Source of the DNA: Celoporthe dispersa
Lineage: Eukaryota > Ascomycota > Sordariomycetes > Diaporthales > Cryphonectriaceae
Reading direction: 5' to 3'
DNA: 64,000 nucleotides
NCBI GenBank assembly: GCA_016584495.1
Contig: WAID01000013.1
Coordinates: forward strand, 992,001 to 1,056,000
The notes beneath the pieces are model-generated. The model was given only the letters and a program-made list of their open reading frames with translations. It made no database searches and was not told the DNA's origin. The position numbers and the translations under genes are program-made. This document shows positions 46,916-59,244 of the stretch, piece by piece. Positions within the stretch are counted from its first letter, which is position 1, and every line of letters starts with the position of its first letter.

Positions 46916-48444
46916 ATACCCGGCTCTTGGTCTTTGACCAACCACGACAACACCCAACAGACGAATTCGTCGAAATTTCCTTTGTTTTTCCGAATGTAGG
47001 ATACATTGACGAGCAATGAAATGGCAAAACAACAAGTCGATGAGACTGAAAGGCCCTCCGGAATAATACTACTACAGCAGCCTCTTTGAGGATAGTCACT
47101 TTTGACAAGCTGCTGTTTCTGACGGGTTCTTCGCTTTGGAAGGGATCGACCACATCGATGGGGAGGCGCCAAAGGAGGGAAATGATATGGGCTGGCCGGA
47201 TTGCATTTGAGGGCCGGAAAGGGGGAAATAGATGACCTTGTACAAGTATACATGCATGTTCCTCCCTTTTACTTATGGGTTTGTCCACCAGAACGTCTGC
47301 TCTTCTATCCGCCTCACCTGCCATTGTTGAGTCTTGTGTCACTCAACAAGTCCGGCATGGGGGAGGGGGGCCTTACTAGAGCAATCAAATTGGACTAGTT
47401 TTCAATTTCTCCCACCTTACCTCTCGCTAATCGTCCAATATATCAGTGCCGATGGTTTGTTCAAATACAGTACAGCGGTCTTTGTATTTCGACTAATCAG
47501 CCACATGTCACTCCTTGTCAAGTCTTGCTGGCTTAAAGGCTTATGATTCCATAGAAAGACGACTCGATCAGCTGACTGCTATCAAATCCCGGATCGCAAC
47601 ACACTCTGGCCCTCTATTTCCTATATTGTAATCATCACCGAGTTCCGCTGGACATTTCCCGAAGACCGAGCCCACAAACGATCACCGCTCTTATTCTGCC
47701 GTATGCGCCGTAATATCACAGAATGGGCTGTCTGAAGAACGCCTTGCTGGAGGGGTTAATTAACTCCTAGTCTCGTATCCGCGACAATTGATTAGTCCGG
47801 TCTGCTTGCTGCCGTGCGAGGTTGACAGCTCCGGAATGTAAGGCTGACGAGGCATGAGGGCGGTTCACAATACGGGCAAGGAATCAATCCTGGGCAATCA
47901 GTCGAGTGTGCTGAGCAGCGCAGCGGAAGCCCCTCAGGAGTTCCTGTAATATGTTGTATATTAATCAAAAATGTTTGCTTGTATTTCCATGCCGCCCTAA
48001 TTGGACAGACACCGACAGAGTGTGGAAGTAGCCTAGAAAGGGCCCGAGCCAGTGTGGAGTTTGCACGAGTAGGATCGATCACTAATCAGTAAGAAAAAAA
48101 AGAAAAGGCTTTCTACATATTTTGGTTACATTGTGCTTCGGGTCTACAGGTCGAGGATATCCGCCGAGAGCCTCATCCGGAGTGCGGTTAGGGGCGGTGG
48201 ATGTGCATGGTGGCTTGTCTCTGATCTGTACTTCAGACTACCTACTGTTCTTTGCGTAGGGTAGATGTGGTTCAAGGCTTCTGGTTAAAGGTATAAAGAA
48301 GATGAAGACCTCTCATCCTTTCCAAGTAGTCGTCGGACCATGCCTCCCAGCCGTATAATTCGATATCAACCAAACACAAATAACTAGTAATTACTTGGTG
48401 ATATTACACCAAATTACGACAACTGTATCTTGAAAACAGCAACA
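46916..48444. other. Intergenic between CDK1 and GST genes
   Basis: CDK1 3' flank and the GST promoter. Minus-strand frames over 46740-47342 are shadows of CDK1 and its 3' region. No gene recognised. A TATA box for the GST gene lies near the right end. Confidence 0.6.
48292..48298 (+). promoter_or_regulatory. TATA box of the GST gene
   Basis: TATAAAG about 150 bp upstream of the first ATG of the glutathione S-transferase gene. Confidence 0.55.
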
Positions 48445-49435
48445 ATGATGAAGCCGATTCTCGTCTACGGTGAGTAATTCTTTTTTCAGAGCCGTTTTCA
48501 AGATGCTACGGTAGCTAATACATCCTCCCTACCCAGCCAATCCCGGCCCCAATCCGTGGAAGGTGGTCATGATCCTCGAGGAGCTCGGCGTGCCCTACGA
48601 AACCGTAAGCCTCTCTGTCTCTCTTTTTTCTTTCTTTCTTTCTTTCTTTCCTTTATCGTTTCCCCTCTCGAGTCTACGCAACTACACACAGCACGACTAA
48701 CCCATCTCTTCTTATCATTCAACCAACAACAGAAGCCCATCAGCAACCAAGAAGTAAAACAAGCCCCCTACACCCAAGTCAACCCCAACGGCCGCGTCCC
48801 TTGCATTGAGGATCCCAACACGGGCATCACCCTCTGGGAGTCCGGCGCCATCATCGAGTACCTCGTCGAGACCTACGACAAGGAGAACAAGCTCGCCATC
48901 ACGTCCTTCCCGGAGAGGTACCACATCAAGCAGTATCTGCACTTCCAGGTGTCCGGACAGGGGCCGTACTTTGGCCAGGCCACTTGGTTTCGCAAGTTCC
49001 ACCCGGAGGACGTCCCCAGTGCCAAGACGAGGTATGACGAGCAGCTTGTCCGTGTGGTGGGCGTGCTGGATGGGATCTTGAAGGATAAGACCTACCTAGT
49101 GGGCGAGAAGTGGTAAGCTTTTCCTGTCGTCACATCTGATTATCCCCTCATTACCCTCTTTGTAAGGATACACAGACACACACACAGAGAGAGAGAGAGA
49201 GACACCCATTCGAAAGACGTTCTAGCTAACCCAGACTTTTTCTTACTGCAGCACCTACGCCGATATCGCCTTCGTCGCCTGGAACAACATGTTCTCCTTC
49301 ACCTTCGGCGATGAGGCTGAGGTGATCGTGCCGGAGAGCAAGTATCCCAACTTTTACGCGTGGCACAAGCGGCTCATGGCGAGGCCTGCCGTCCAGGCCG
49401 CGCTGGCTCTGCAGGCTAAGGCCCAAAGCCGTTAA
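48445..49435 (+). CDS. Glutathione S-transferase (Ure2p/GstA-like)
   Basis: Four exons: 48445-48469, 48537-48604, 48733-49112 and 49252-49435; phases 1, 0 and 2; 218 aa. The thioredoxin-like N-terminal domain (ILVYANPGPNPWKVVMILEE, VNPNGRVPCIEDPNTGITLW, ESGAIIEYLVETYD) includes the glutathione gamma-glutamyl-binding ES motif. The helical C-terminal domain contains LVGEKCTYADIAFVAWN and ends with YPNFYAWHKRLMARPAVQAAL. It would conjugate glutathione to electrophiles in the cytosol. It resembles fungal GstA and the Ure2p catalytic-type domain without the prion extension. Two Met codons start the gene; the first was taken. Intron 2 carries a TTTC microsatellite. Confidence 0.94.
48627..48650 (+). 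repeat. TTTC tetranucleotide repeat
   Basis: Five to six TTTC units within intron 2 of the GST gene. Confidence 0.85.
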
Positions 49436-49811
49436 GGCAAGGGGAAGGAGGCTTTATTCACATGGAAAAATGTTATATTTCTTATTCTTCTTACAAAAGA
49501 GCAAGGGTGTGAGACCTACAAGGACAGTATCAAGAGGCATTGACTGGCTCGCCGAGTTGCGCCGCCACGAGAACGTGGCTGTGTGTGATATTGATCATAT
49601 AGCTGCTATAGGTGGTTGCCCAATCCAGTAGAGTTTCACCAAGGGCGCTGAGTTCCTCGTCTTGAAGAAATATTCTCTGGCTTTTGCGAGATCATGCCGC
49701 GGCTCAGGGAGATTCAGATGCCATCACCTTTCCCCTCCACATGCCACGAAGAACCCAATCAATCCCTCTGTACATACCCTTCGCTATGCCATGCTCGAAT
49801 CACCAACCAAA
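49436..49811. other. Short intergenic stretch between convergent genes
   Basis: 3' flanks of the GST gene (plus) and the Mug190-like gene (minus). No gene seen. Confidence 0.65.
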
Positions 49812-52800
49812 TTATATCTCAGTCTCCACGCCAACCTCCTTATCACCATGATGAAAAAGACCACTGACATTGTCCTTCAGATTGCTAAGCTTGCCCCCGA
49901 CATGATCAACCTCCCTCGCCGCCCGCCACTGCATGATCCCCCTGTGCTTGCGGTGCAGCTGCCTGTGGTGGTCCTTGTAGTCCCGCAGGCTGTTCCCGAG
50001 GCCCCTGGACCCGTCGTCCTCGTCGTTGTGGCCCGGCGCCACGACATCCAGTGCCGCGGAGGCTGTGCCCTGGACCGGGTTGTGCAGGATCTTCTTGGGC
50101 GCCTTGCCCAGCTTCTTGAGGTTGTGCAGGGACAGGGTGGAGTGTGACTTGCTTGACCCCTGCTGCTCGTCGTCCGACGCGGAGCTGGAGTCATCGTCGG
50201 AAGAATCGTCGTTGGTGTGTACCTTCAGCTTCTTCTTGGCCTCCTTATCGCCGCTTCCCCTCCTCTTCCCGTTCTCGTTCCCATCGTTATTGCTCCCATC
50301 TTCATCGGAGGAAGAGTCCTCCTCATCCGTCACGACCCCCTCCTCGTCGTCATTCTTGGTGAGGTTCTCATCTGTGATCGTGTCAAGACACTCCATCACA
50401 TCCCTCATGTTCCCCGTCTTGCTGCGGGAAGCAAAGTGCTTGTGGTACCCAGACAGTCCACGCCAGAACTTGACCTCCAGCTCGACCTCCCCCAGCGGCT
50501 GCTCGCCCTCGTCGAGCCCGCGGTAGTCATAGTTCCTCTGTGCCCGTCCGAGCCGTTCCTTGCCGCCCTTCCACACCTTGAGCGTCCGCACCTCGCTCTC
50601 CTCGTCGACGAGCTCCTGCAGCCAGAGCACCGCGAACGCAGGGCTCTTGTCTGGGCCGATCGTGCTCTCGCGGAACTCCAGGACAAGCGCCGAGGCGTAC
50701 CGCTTGCGCACTGGGAGGAACGCGCTCTCACCCTCGCGGTCCTCGCGCCTGCCGAGCGACCACGTGCTGTCATTGTTGCTGTACACCTTGGTCTTGCCCA
50801 GGTCGGTACGGATCTTGATCCTGTTTCCGAGGATCTTCTCCGGCAGCCCGTCGGACTTGGCGCGTATGGCACCGCGGATCTCGAGCGTGCCGTAGTCCCA
50901 CCCCAGCAGGTTCGGCGGCAGCTTGAGCTCAACGCTGCGCCAGACCATGCTGATCCTCGCACGCCCATAGCCGATCCCGCCCACCAGTGGGTACACGTCG
51001 ACGACCTGGCTCTGCTCGGCGAAGGCCTTCTTGAGCGGCAGATACACCATGCCGACCAGCGGGTCGTTCTCGCGCTCACGGGCATCGCGCACGGCGATGA
51101 TGATGTCCGTCGTGCGCCAGTCACGGACGAAACGTTCGGTGCCCGCGTTGAAGAAGGGCTTGGAGTTCTTGGGCTTGGTGCGCGTGCGGTAGACCTTCTT
51201 GTGGTTCAGGATGATGCAGCAGTAGCTGTCCGGCATGTCGTCGCCCGTCTCTACCTCACTGTCCCCGTCGGTCCCGTCATCGTCGCCCTTGTCCCGCTTC
51301 TGGAGTCTCTGGATCTCGAGGCCGGTGATGTTGTGGATCTGTACCGAGAGGATGCCGGACGCGTGCTCCTGGCTTGGTGGCGCGGAAATGATCATGTCGT
51401 CCTCGATCTCAGCATAGTCCTGAACACGCTGCTGGTGCAGTTCGTTGTCATCGGGGCGCTTGCCAGCCTCTCGCAGCTTGTTGGCCGCCAGCTCGGAGAC
51501 ATGCTGCCGGAGCTGGTCCCTGGTGCGGATGCTCTCGTCGACGGTCTGCTTCTGGAGCTGCTGCTCTGTGATCCTGACCTTGGAGAAGTATCCTACGGAC
51601 CACTGGAGGGAGCCAGGTATCTTCTCATCAGGATCCTGGCCGGTGAAACGGTCCTCGCGGTCCTTCATGTTATTGTGCGTCTCCGGACTGTGCATCAGCT
51701 CCTTCAGGCCGACCTCCACCCGCCCGAGGTCATCATCTGCTGTCCACTTGTCCGAGTCCCAGAGCTGCAGGCGCAGTCTCTCGCCGGCGTTGAGCTCTTC
51801 TGCCGTCACCAGGACCGCAGCATATTCATGCCACTCGGGATTCTGCGAGTCAGGGATAATTCGGGTGGATGTAACAGTCTTGCCAAACTTGCCCCAGCTC
51901 ACGGTACAATATGCGTCGCTGGACCCTTGCGCGGGCCCGATACCACCATCGCCCTGCTTGAATCCACGGGCAGACTTGATGAAGACAAGGATGACGCCAC
52001 GGCTGCTGGTGTCCTTCTTAAAGTCCTCGCCCATGAGCATATCCTTGAGGTTGAGCGTCAGGCTCTTGGGGGCCACGTACTCGGCCAGAGCGGCGTCGAT
52101 GGCGGACTGGACAAAGGACGAGATCATGGGGACATCCATCAAGTTTGGGGCGTGCTTCGACAGGGGTACGCATGCCATGGAGGCCTTGGGCTGTCCGAGG
52201 AAGGTCAGGGTGCAGAGGCTGACGAAGGGAGGATCAGGCTGGACACACAATCTGGTCAGTCTAGTTCCAAACAAACTCACAGTCTCGGTGCTAGAAAGGT
52301 TATCAGCTCACCGTCAGCTGCAGCCTGAGACGGAGGGTGGCGACAAAGCCCCTGACCTCGACCCAGACCGGAAAAGCAACGCCGCCGACTGAGTAGAACT
52401 TGAGGTAGAGGTGGGCGTTCTTGGACTTTTCCTTAATGTTCTTGCCCGATGTGCGGCTGCGATACGCCAGCGCCATCTCGAGGTTGACAAAGTCGCCCTC
52501 CTCGGCCTCCATGCCTTCACGGATCGCGATCTCAGCCTGCTCTTCCTGACTGTCCTTCCCCTGCTTACCGTCCTTGTCCTGGCCACCACCATTCTCCAGG
52601 TTCTTCTCCCTGTCCTCCTCCGTACCCCGCGCCTGGCCGCTCTCAGGGTCCGTCCGGTCACTCTGTCCCTTCTTGTCCGGACTTTCCAGCTTACCACCAG
52701 GCCCGACGCTCTGACTAGCTGCGCCCGAGGGCAGCCACCTGATGCCCAGGATGCGCAGGCTCTGGTTGCCCTGGCCCATGTCATCGATGCTCACCATCTT

Positions 52801-54060
52801 GACCGCCTTGGGCAGCGAGGCCTGCATGATGTCCTCGATCTCATCGATCAGCGACGAGAACAGATCCGGGTTGACGAGCGGCCAGATGGAGGCGAGGAGG
52901 CTGTTGAACCACTGCACTGACTCCGGCAGCTCCGTGTCCGAGTCCAGGATGGCCTCCTCTTCGCGCCGGGACGCCTCCCATGTCTCATCGTCAACAATGT
53001 CGGCGACCCTCTTTGACAACCACTGGCCCATGCACCATGCAGTGCCGAGCGTCACGGCGACGAGGAACAAGACGCTCAGGAAGGTTGAAGAGGATGAAAC
53101 CCACCGGTCCTGGCTCGACCATGACGACATGAGAAATGGTCCCGCGGCAGCGATTGCAATCACCGTGAGCCCAGCCGTCACGGCTTTCTCATAGGCTCCC
53201 GCAAGCTCCTTCTTGAGATCACCGAACTCGGGAGGTGGGAAGAGCCTCTGGACGCCGTTGAAACCGCGCTGGACCATCTCCTGCTCGTCTCGCAGCTGCT
53301 CATCCGACTTGCTCGCTCCCTGCGGGCCCGTGGCGGTGGTATGATGCTCTCCTGGCTCAGGCTCGTTCTCTGGCGCCGAGTTGAGATCCTTGTCTGTCTG
53401 ATCGTGGATGACAAGCGGCAGGTGTGTGACTGGATCTGTGACCTCACGCCCGCCTGCGTTGCGAGAGGCCTTCTTCATCGCCTTGCGTTTGGCCTTGGGG
53501 TCGGTCGTGGAGGCGACGTGTTCGGTGGCGGATTTCTCCGCCTGTCGAACGTCCTTGTCATCTCGCCGCTGCTGAACATCTCGTTGTTGCTGAGCGTCCT
53601 GTTTCTGCTGCTGCTGCTGCTGCTGCTCCTCCACCACCCCCTCGCCGCCTTGCTGCTGAGCGTCCTGCCTCAGCCCGTCCTCCACAGAATTAGGCCCATC
53701 AGTTTCCTGCCCAGCATCATCACCCGAGCCCTGCCTGGCACCACCCGCGTCCCCCTCCTGCTGCTCCCGACCAGGGCTCACGACATAGTGCCTGTTCGTA
53801 GCCGGATACGGCTCATGACGATGCTGCGTCTCATCCTCTCCCTTGAAGATCTGCTTGACGGAGTCGTACGCCCGCCGCGGCCTGGACTCGTCCTCGGGCC
53901 CTTCCTGCGCCTCCTCGGTCTCCTGCAGCTGGTCCTGGAGCTGGCGCCTGTGCTCCCTGTAGCCCTGGATGGTGGGGATGGGGTGTTTTCCCGACCGAGG
54001 CTTGGTGTAGGACCTGCTTGCTGCCTCCTCGTCGAAGTTCTCCTGGCTGCTGCCGGACAT
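49812..54060 (-). CDS. Mug190-like SMP/C2-domain membrane-contact protein
   Basis: Two exons (minus): 54060-52312 and 52238-49812, a 73-nt phase-0 intron with an ACTGACC branch site; 1391 aa. Residues 1-290 are disordered, charged and contain Gln runs. Two membrane segments follow (about 296-312 and 325-345). An SMP-type lipid-transfer domain begins at WFNSLLASIWPLVNPDLFSS and runs across the intron (LRLQLT-PDPPFVSLCTLTF). Two C2 domains come next: one near 665-760 (GVILVFIKSARGF, SSDAYCTVSWGKF), another near 875-1000 (GILSVQIHNITGLEI, DSYCCIILN). The tail is acidic and Ser-rich. The architecture matches fungal Mug190 and tricalbin-like proteins, which tether ER to plasma membrane and move lipids. 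An upstream in-frame ATG exists at 54156; MSGSS was preferred because the added residues look untranslated. Confidence 0.9.
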
Positions 54061-55112
54061 TTTCTGCTCTGGGTTTTCTCCTCTCGACTGCCTTGGGAGG
54101 AAGGGGTTGGAGGGGATGGTAAGTGACCACGCGACTTCGGTCCCAAGTCCACGCACAACATAAAGCTGAGTCTCTTATAGCGAGGCCGACAAATACAGGT
54201 GTTTGTGACCGGGCCGAGAAAACAAACGGTTGAAAAATTGCTGATGCAAAAGAAATAGACCAAAACGGTCATGAGCAAGGGGGAAGAGAATAAAACGAAA
54301 ACAACAAAAAAAAGCCAGTCTACACCAGCCACTGACAAGCTGTCGACTTTGTTTTCCTCCCCAGGCTATGTCCATTCCCACGACTGAGCTGTCACAGCTG
54401 GGCGGGCTATGACGAAGCCATGTCCAGGGGTGTGGAGCAGCAGGATGAGGTCATACTAAAAGGTACATGCTCGCTGTACAGCACTACGGCGTAGTACCAT
54501 GGTAGTAACCCGTGGCGTGCCTGAAGAGAGGCCTGACCAGGGGCCCTGGAAGCCGCTGTGCTTTGACTCTGGAACCCACGTCTCACACATCTCTTCGCAA
54601 CATGCGATCGTTACCATATAATTGGTGGGACCGCCCTCGACTCGGGAACCTGATTTTTTCTTCTTCTTTTGGAGGTGTCGTCACCTCGTAAACTTTGGTT
54701 TGTGTTTGTCACACTCCCCAAAGATTCTGCCGTTGTCCATAGCTGGCTGGCTTATGGGATAGAAGCTGCAGTTGTTGTCAAGCCTTGAGCGCACCAAGTA
54801 TCAACACGTTCAACGGTGTCGAGGGCGCTAGAGTTTCGGTAGACCGAGCTGGGGGGAAGATCACCAGGGGTTTGTAGGGTACGCAGCCTCACTGCTCCCT
54901 AGACTATCACAGCTCAACGGCACAAGTCTCCATTGTGGCCACCAGGTGCAGATCTGACTGTTCGACAGAGAGGGTGTGCATTGCTTAGCGAAGCTACCAA
55001 GCCAGTTACAACATAGCATCATGCTGTGTCTTATGATGAGAATACTCATCTCTGGACAACAGATCCCGAACTCCTTCCGACACCTATGCTACAGCACAAG
55101 ACTGGTATCTAC
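54061..55112. other. Intergenic between two minus-strand genes
   Basis: Promoter and leader of the Mug190-like gene and 3' flank of the PUA-like gene. No gene recognised. Confidence 0.6.
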
Positions 55113-58100
55113 TCACTCCTCACCTTCAGAATCCCAGACGACCTCACCCTGTGTAGGCGGCAGTCGGATCCTCGAGTCGTCCATGAGGCTGTCCTGCTCA
55201 TCCCCAATCCCACCCAGTCCGAAGCCCTGCGACGACGGCAATAACATCCCCAGTCCCAGAGACGACTGCGTGTGGAGATCACTCTTCTCACCAGCAGCTC
55301 GTGCCTGAGGTGGACTGTCATCCACGAACATGATATCTTCAGGCAGGCTGGGCAGGCTGCTCGACCCCTCCATCTGTGGCCGTCTTGCCGGGGTGTGCTT
55401 CTGCGTGCCGGGTTGCTGGGGGAGCAGGCGCTGCTGGGATTGGCTCGCTGCGCTGGCTGTAGTCGCCTGTGAGGGGCGGACGGTTGATTTGACGACCTGT
55501 TGCGATCCGTATTCCAGGTGTCTTACTGCGGGCGGGCTGTCATCGATCTGATCGACGCTCCCCTGAGAACGGTTGGGCGTTGAGATGATATGGTCCCCGT
55601 CCGCTGCATCCTGACTGGACTGAACAGTGGCCACGTTCTGCCCCCTCACGTCCTCATAAGCCTGCGGTCCGTCCTGTGGTGAAGAGGGCAGACCCCTGAT
55701 CAGCTGTGTCGCGCCCTCGATGTCGCTCCTCAACTGCTGGGCCAGTTCCTGGCTGATGGTCGCACCGCCCTCTCTGGCCTCTCTCTCTGCATCTTCCTCA
55801 TCCTCATGCTCGCGTTCCTCGAAAAGTGCACACCTTAGATTTCCCATCAGCTGGCCAAGTACCGCGGGTGGCACGTATTTGAACTTCTGGGGTGCCTGCT
55901 CGACCCAGCCGTTCTCCCTCATCCGATCTAGCGAGACTGGGTTGTTCAGCTGGTACACTTGCTGCAACTCATATGCGTATTTGCTGCCCTTGCCCTCATT
56001 GAATGCCTTGTTACCAGTACCTAGATCATCAGAGGAGATCTCGCCGGGGAGCTTGTACCCGCTGATGATGGCCATGTACTTGAGCTCGCACACGGGACGA
56101 GTGATGTAGATCCAGATACGTGCGACCTGGTGGAGGCGGAAGTTGCGGAACTCATGCGTCTTGGTACCCTCGACAATCCCCTCAACATGCTCCGGGTGGA
56201 TCGACACAATCACGTCCGAGCGGTCCGTCTGCGGCGCCATCTGGCGGATAATCTCGAAGGGAACACGTTGAGACTCAAAGGCCTGAGACCTGTAGCCGAA
56301 CTGAGAGACTGGTGGCATTGCTGGTGAGGTCTTCTGCGGCGAAGACAGCGGCGTCTCCTTCTCAACGGCGCTGGAACTACTAGGTCGTCGACGTCGGTGA
56401 GTTGGTGTCTCAGGTTCCGTCTCGTTTTCGTCTTCGGCAGGAGGCTCTGGTGTAGACTGTCGATGTGAGCCAAGACGTGAAGGCGGCTTTTGTGTTGCGC
56501 TCTTGCGGACAGACGATGTGGGCGTCCCAGACTCGATGGCGCCGGTAGGAGACCGAGAGGGACTCTTGCTCTGTAGAGAACTTGATATATGCTCCTCCAA
56601 GGGCCTGCGTTCAGCATCGGCGCCTGCAGCCTCCGCAGAGTCATCCTCGTCTGGGTTGCTGTGTGCCTCCTGATGCGGCGCTGTTTGTTGTGCGGTGTCT
56701 CTTGGTGCTGGCTGGTCGTCAATCTCGGCACCCTGCACATCTGCATCGTCGATGACCTGACCAGATGAGCGAGGGGCTCGTGTGGGCGTCCGGATTTCCT
56801 CAATCAGCTGGTCGGAGAGCCGAACAGGCGGCTCAGGTGTGCCTGCTGGCTGGGGTTCGCCATCTATATCGTTGCCACCATCTTCAAAGATCTGGAACTC
56901 CTCATCCGAGTCTAAAATGACCTCATCCTCCGGTCCCGACGAGTTTTGTGAGGGTGCATCTCCCCCCTGACCCTCCATCTCAGCACCACGCTCCCCCAGT
57001 TCAAGACTAACATCCGCAAAATGAATCTCCTTCAAGGGCGTCCGCTTGACTTTCCGGGTTTGACTCGAGCCAGGTGCCCTGACAGGACTTGACCCCAACC
57101 CGCCATTGACTGTGCTCCATGAGTCCGGCACCTCACTCCTATCTTTTCGAAGTTGAGGTGGCACGCGCCCGCTGGCACTCGGCGTTGGCTCGTCAACATT
57201 TGTCGATTTCTCCTTCAGCGGTGTGCGTTCCACGCCTATTCTCTGGCGGTCCAGGGGTGACCAGTATCGCTGGCTTATCTCGAGGTTTGGAGTGAAGGGC
57301 GAAGGTTGTGAGGAGGGTATTTCGGTGGGGATGAGTCGTTGGGCGCGGGGCGTTGTCGGGGCGGGAGCAGAGGCTGTGCTTCGTCGTGGTGAGGACGCGG
57401 CTTGCTCTTGTTGATTATGTGTGAGCTCTGCTTGGACCGGAGGTGGTGAGGGTCGTTTCCTCTTCCTTGACTGAGGCGTAGTGTTGTATGCATCTGCTTC
57501 ACCTCCTATCTCTGCGTCGAGACCAGAGCCTATGCCGCCAGGTCCATCGTCTGGATCGCCAGCCACCATCCCCAAGAGATCACCACCATCGCCACCCTCC
57601 CCAGAGTGCCTCCAAGAGGGCATCTGCGTTAGAGTCTGGGTATAAAATCTCGAGCTGGGCCGAACCTCTTCATCTTCGTCTTCATCACGCTCCAATTCAA
57701 GATCACCGGTCGTCTTTTCTTCTCTTGCGTCTCCTATCGGCCTTCTTCGTATCTTTGCTCTTCCCTGTGGTCTTGTTGTTCTTCTTTGCGGAGCGTTCAA
57801 GGGACGATTGAATGCCCTCCCACTCTTGTTCTTCCTCACTCATCCCCGTCAGGTCCACCAACGACCTCGCATCCGAGTCGTCGTCGTCATCATCATCCAC
57901 CATGTCTTCGGGGAAGGTACTCGGCACCCACCCGATCTGCGTGAGCGTCGATTGTTTGGGATCGTCCTCCCCCTTTTGCTTCCTCCTCCTGCTCCTTGCC
58001 GTGGACGACGACGACGACGACGACGACGACGGCCCCGTCAGCGATGCAGGCAGGCTCTGTCTCGTCGCCGTCTTCTTCTGCCGTACCGTCTTCCGCCTCG

Positions 58101-58314
58101 CGGGAAACTTGACCTGTTCAGGTTCGGGTGCAGGTGATGCCCTGCGGTAGACTTTATCCTTATTACTCCTGCTGGTGTTTTTCTTGTCCGTCCTCGTCTC
58201 CGACTTTGTCGACGTCGAGGGGATGGTATCTACATCGTCATTCAGGCCGGAGCCGTTGACGACAGTGGTTCCATTCGAGGGGCGTGAGGAACGCGTCGCC
58301 GGTGCCATCTTCAT
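55113..58314 (-). CDS. PUA/ASCH-like domain protein with long disordered arms (frame break near 57715)
   Basis: Two overlapping frames together look like one gene of about 1066 aa: 58314 to about 57715, then about 57714 to 55113. The first part is basic and disordered, with QSTLTQIGWV and Ser and Asp runs. The second begins KTTGDLELERDEDEDEEVRP and has FYTQTLTQMP, many Ser-Pro/Thr-Pro sites, and one folded domain at about residues 695-820: SDVIVSIHPEHVEGIVEGTK, THEFRNFRLHQVARIWIYIT, KYMAIISGYKLPGEIS, and PPAVLGQLMGNL. This block resembles PUA/ASCH/EVE-type domains, which bind modified or structured nucleic acid; that link is inferred. A one-base frame break lies in an A4 run, or a 52-nt intron skips it (see findings). 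MAPATRSS at 58308 is an alternative start. Confidence 0.7.
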
Positions 58315-59244
58315 TTACTGTCTCGACGGGTCGCGCTGTTGTTTTTTTCGCGGTTGCGTGGGTGAGTCTTCGGCCAACTGGGGCCCTGTTATCATGATAT
58401 GTTCTAGGCAGACATGGCAGGGTCATGAATAGGGAGGTCGGTGGGGGGGGGGGAGATGCCCAGGCCATCGCTTCCAGTTATGGCCGTAGTGGTGGACCAT
58501 GCGCTGGCAGGGGGGCAACTGACATACGCGACTTGAGACGCGTCGCCTACGTCCCCTGTAATGACCACTATAACAATGGCAAAACCCCTGCCACCAAATG
58601 ACATCAGCTCGCTTATATAAGCACGTCGTGGTGGTACAGAGGCTCTTTGGCTGCAGTGGGTTGAGTTGTACACACAACATGAGGCGCCGTATACAGCCAA
58701 GAAGCAGGATCGCTGAGAGAATAACGAATAATTAGATATCTCTCTCATCATAGTACTCCGCAAACTCCACTACAGACGCTGTGTTGACAGTTTCAACCCT
58801 AGACATTCACGAAATAATGCAATAGAACCATCAGAGCGCCGGCCAATATCTTCGCAAACTCAACCTGGATTGACCAATGTAATCGCGATGTACGCCGCCG
58901 TGCCCTATCACCATGAATGTAATTTTACTCCCTCACCAACGGTCAAGACAGAAAGGACAAATTTAAAACACAGTCAAACAACCTCATGGGCCTTGGGTCT
59001 CTAATGGAACCTGTTTCCCCGGTGTTCCAGTGCGTGCTGTTGACCCACCCAGACACACGCACACACACACACACAAAAGAGAAAAGAAAGAAGTCTCCTC
59101 GAATTACCCAGCAAGTGATCATGAAACCCGACGTAGAGAGGGACGGAAGACTTCAGGTACATCCCTCCGCTAGACCATCCAGTGCCAATGCAATGGCGGT
59201 GGGGAGCGATACGCGTGTGTGATGTTGCTCATAAGTTGATGCAT
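58315..59244. other. Intergenic between PUA-like gene and UFD4
   Basis: Promoter of the PUA-like gene and 3' flank of the ligase gene. It has a G11 run (58443-58453) and a short CA repeat near 59055-59075. No gene seen. Confidence 0.6.

Noticed and set aside
50217..52328. 703-codon open frame on the plus strand opposite the Mug190-like gene
   Set aside because: It lies wholly antisense to a well-supported SMP/C2 coding exon; GC-rich codon bias commonly leaves such antisense frames open. Its residues show no domain.
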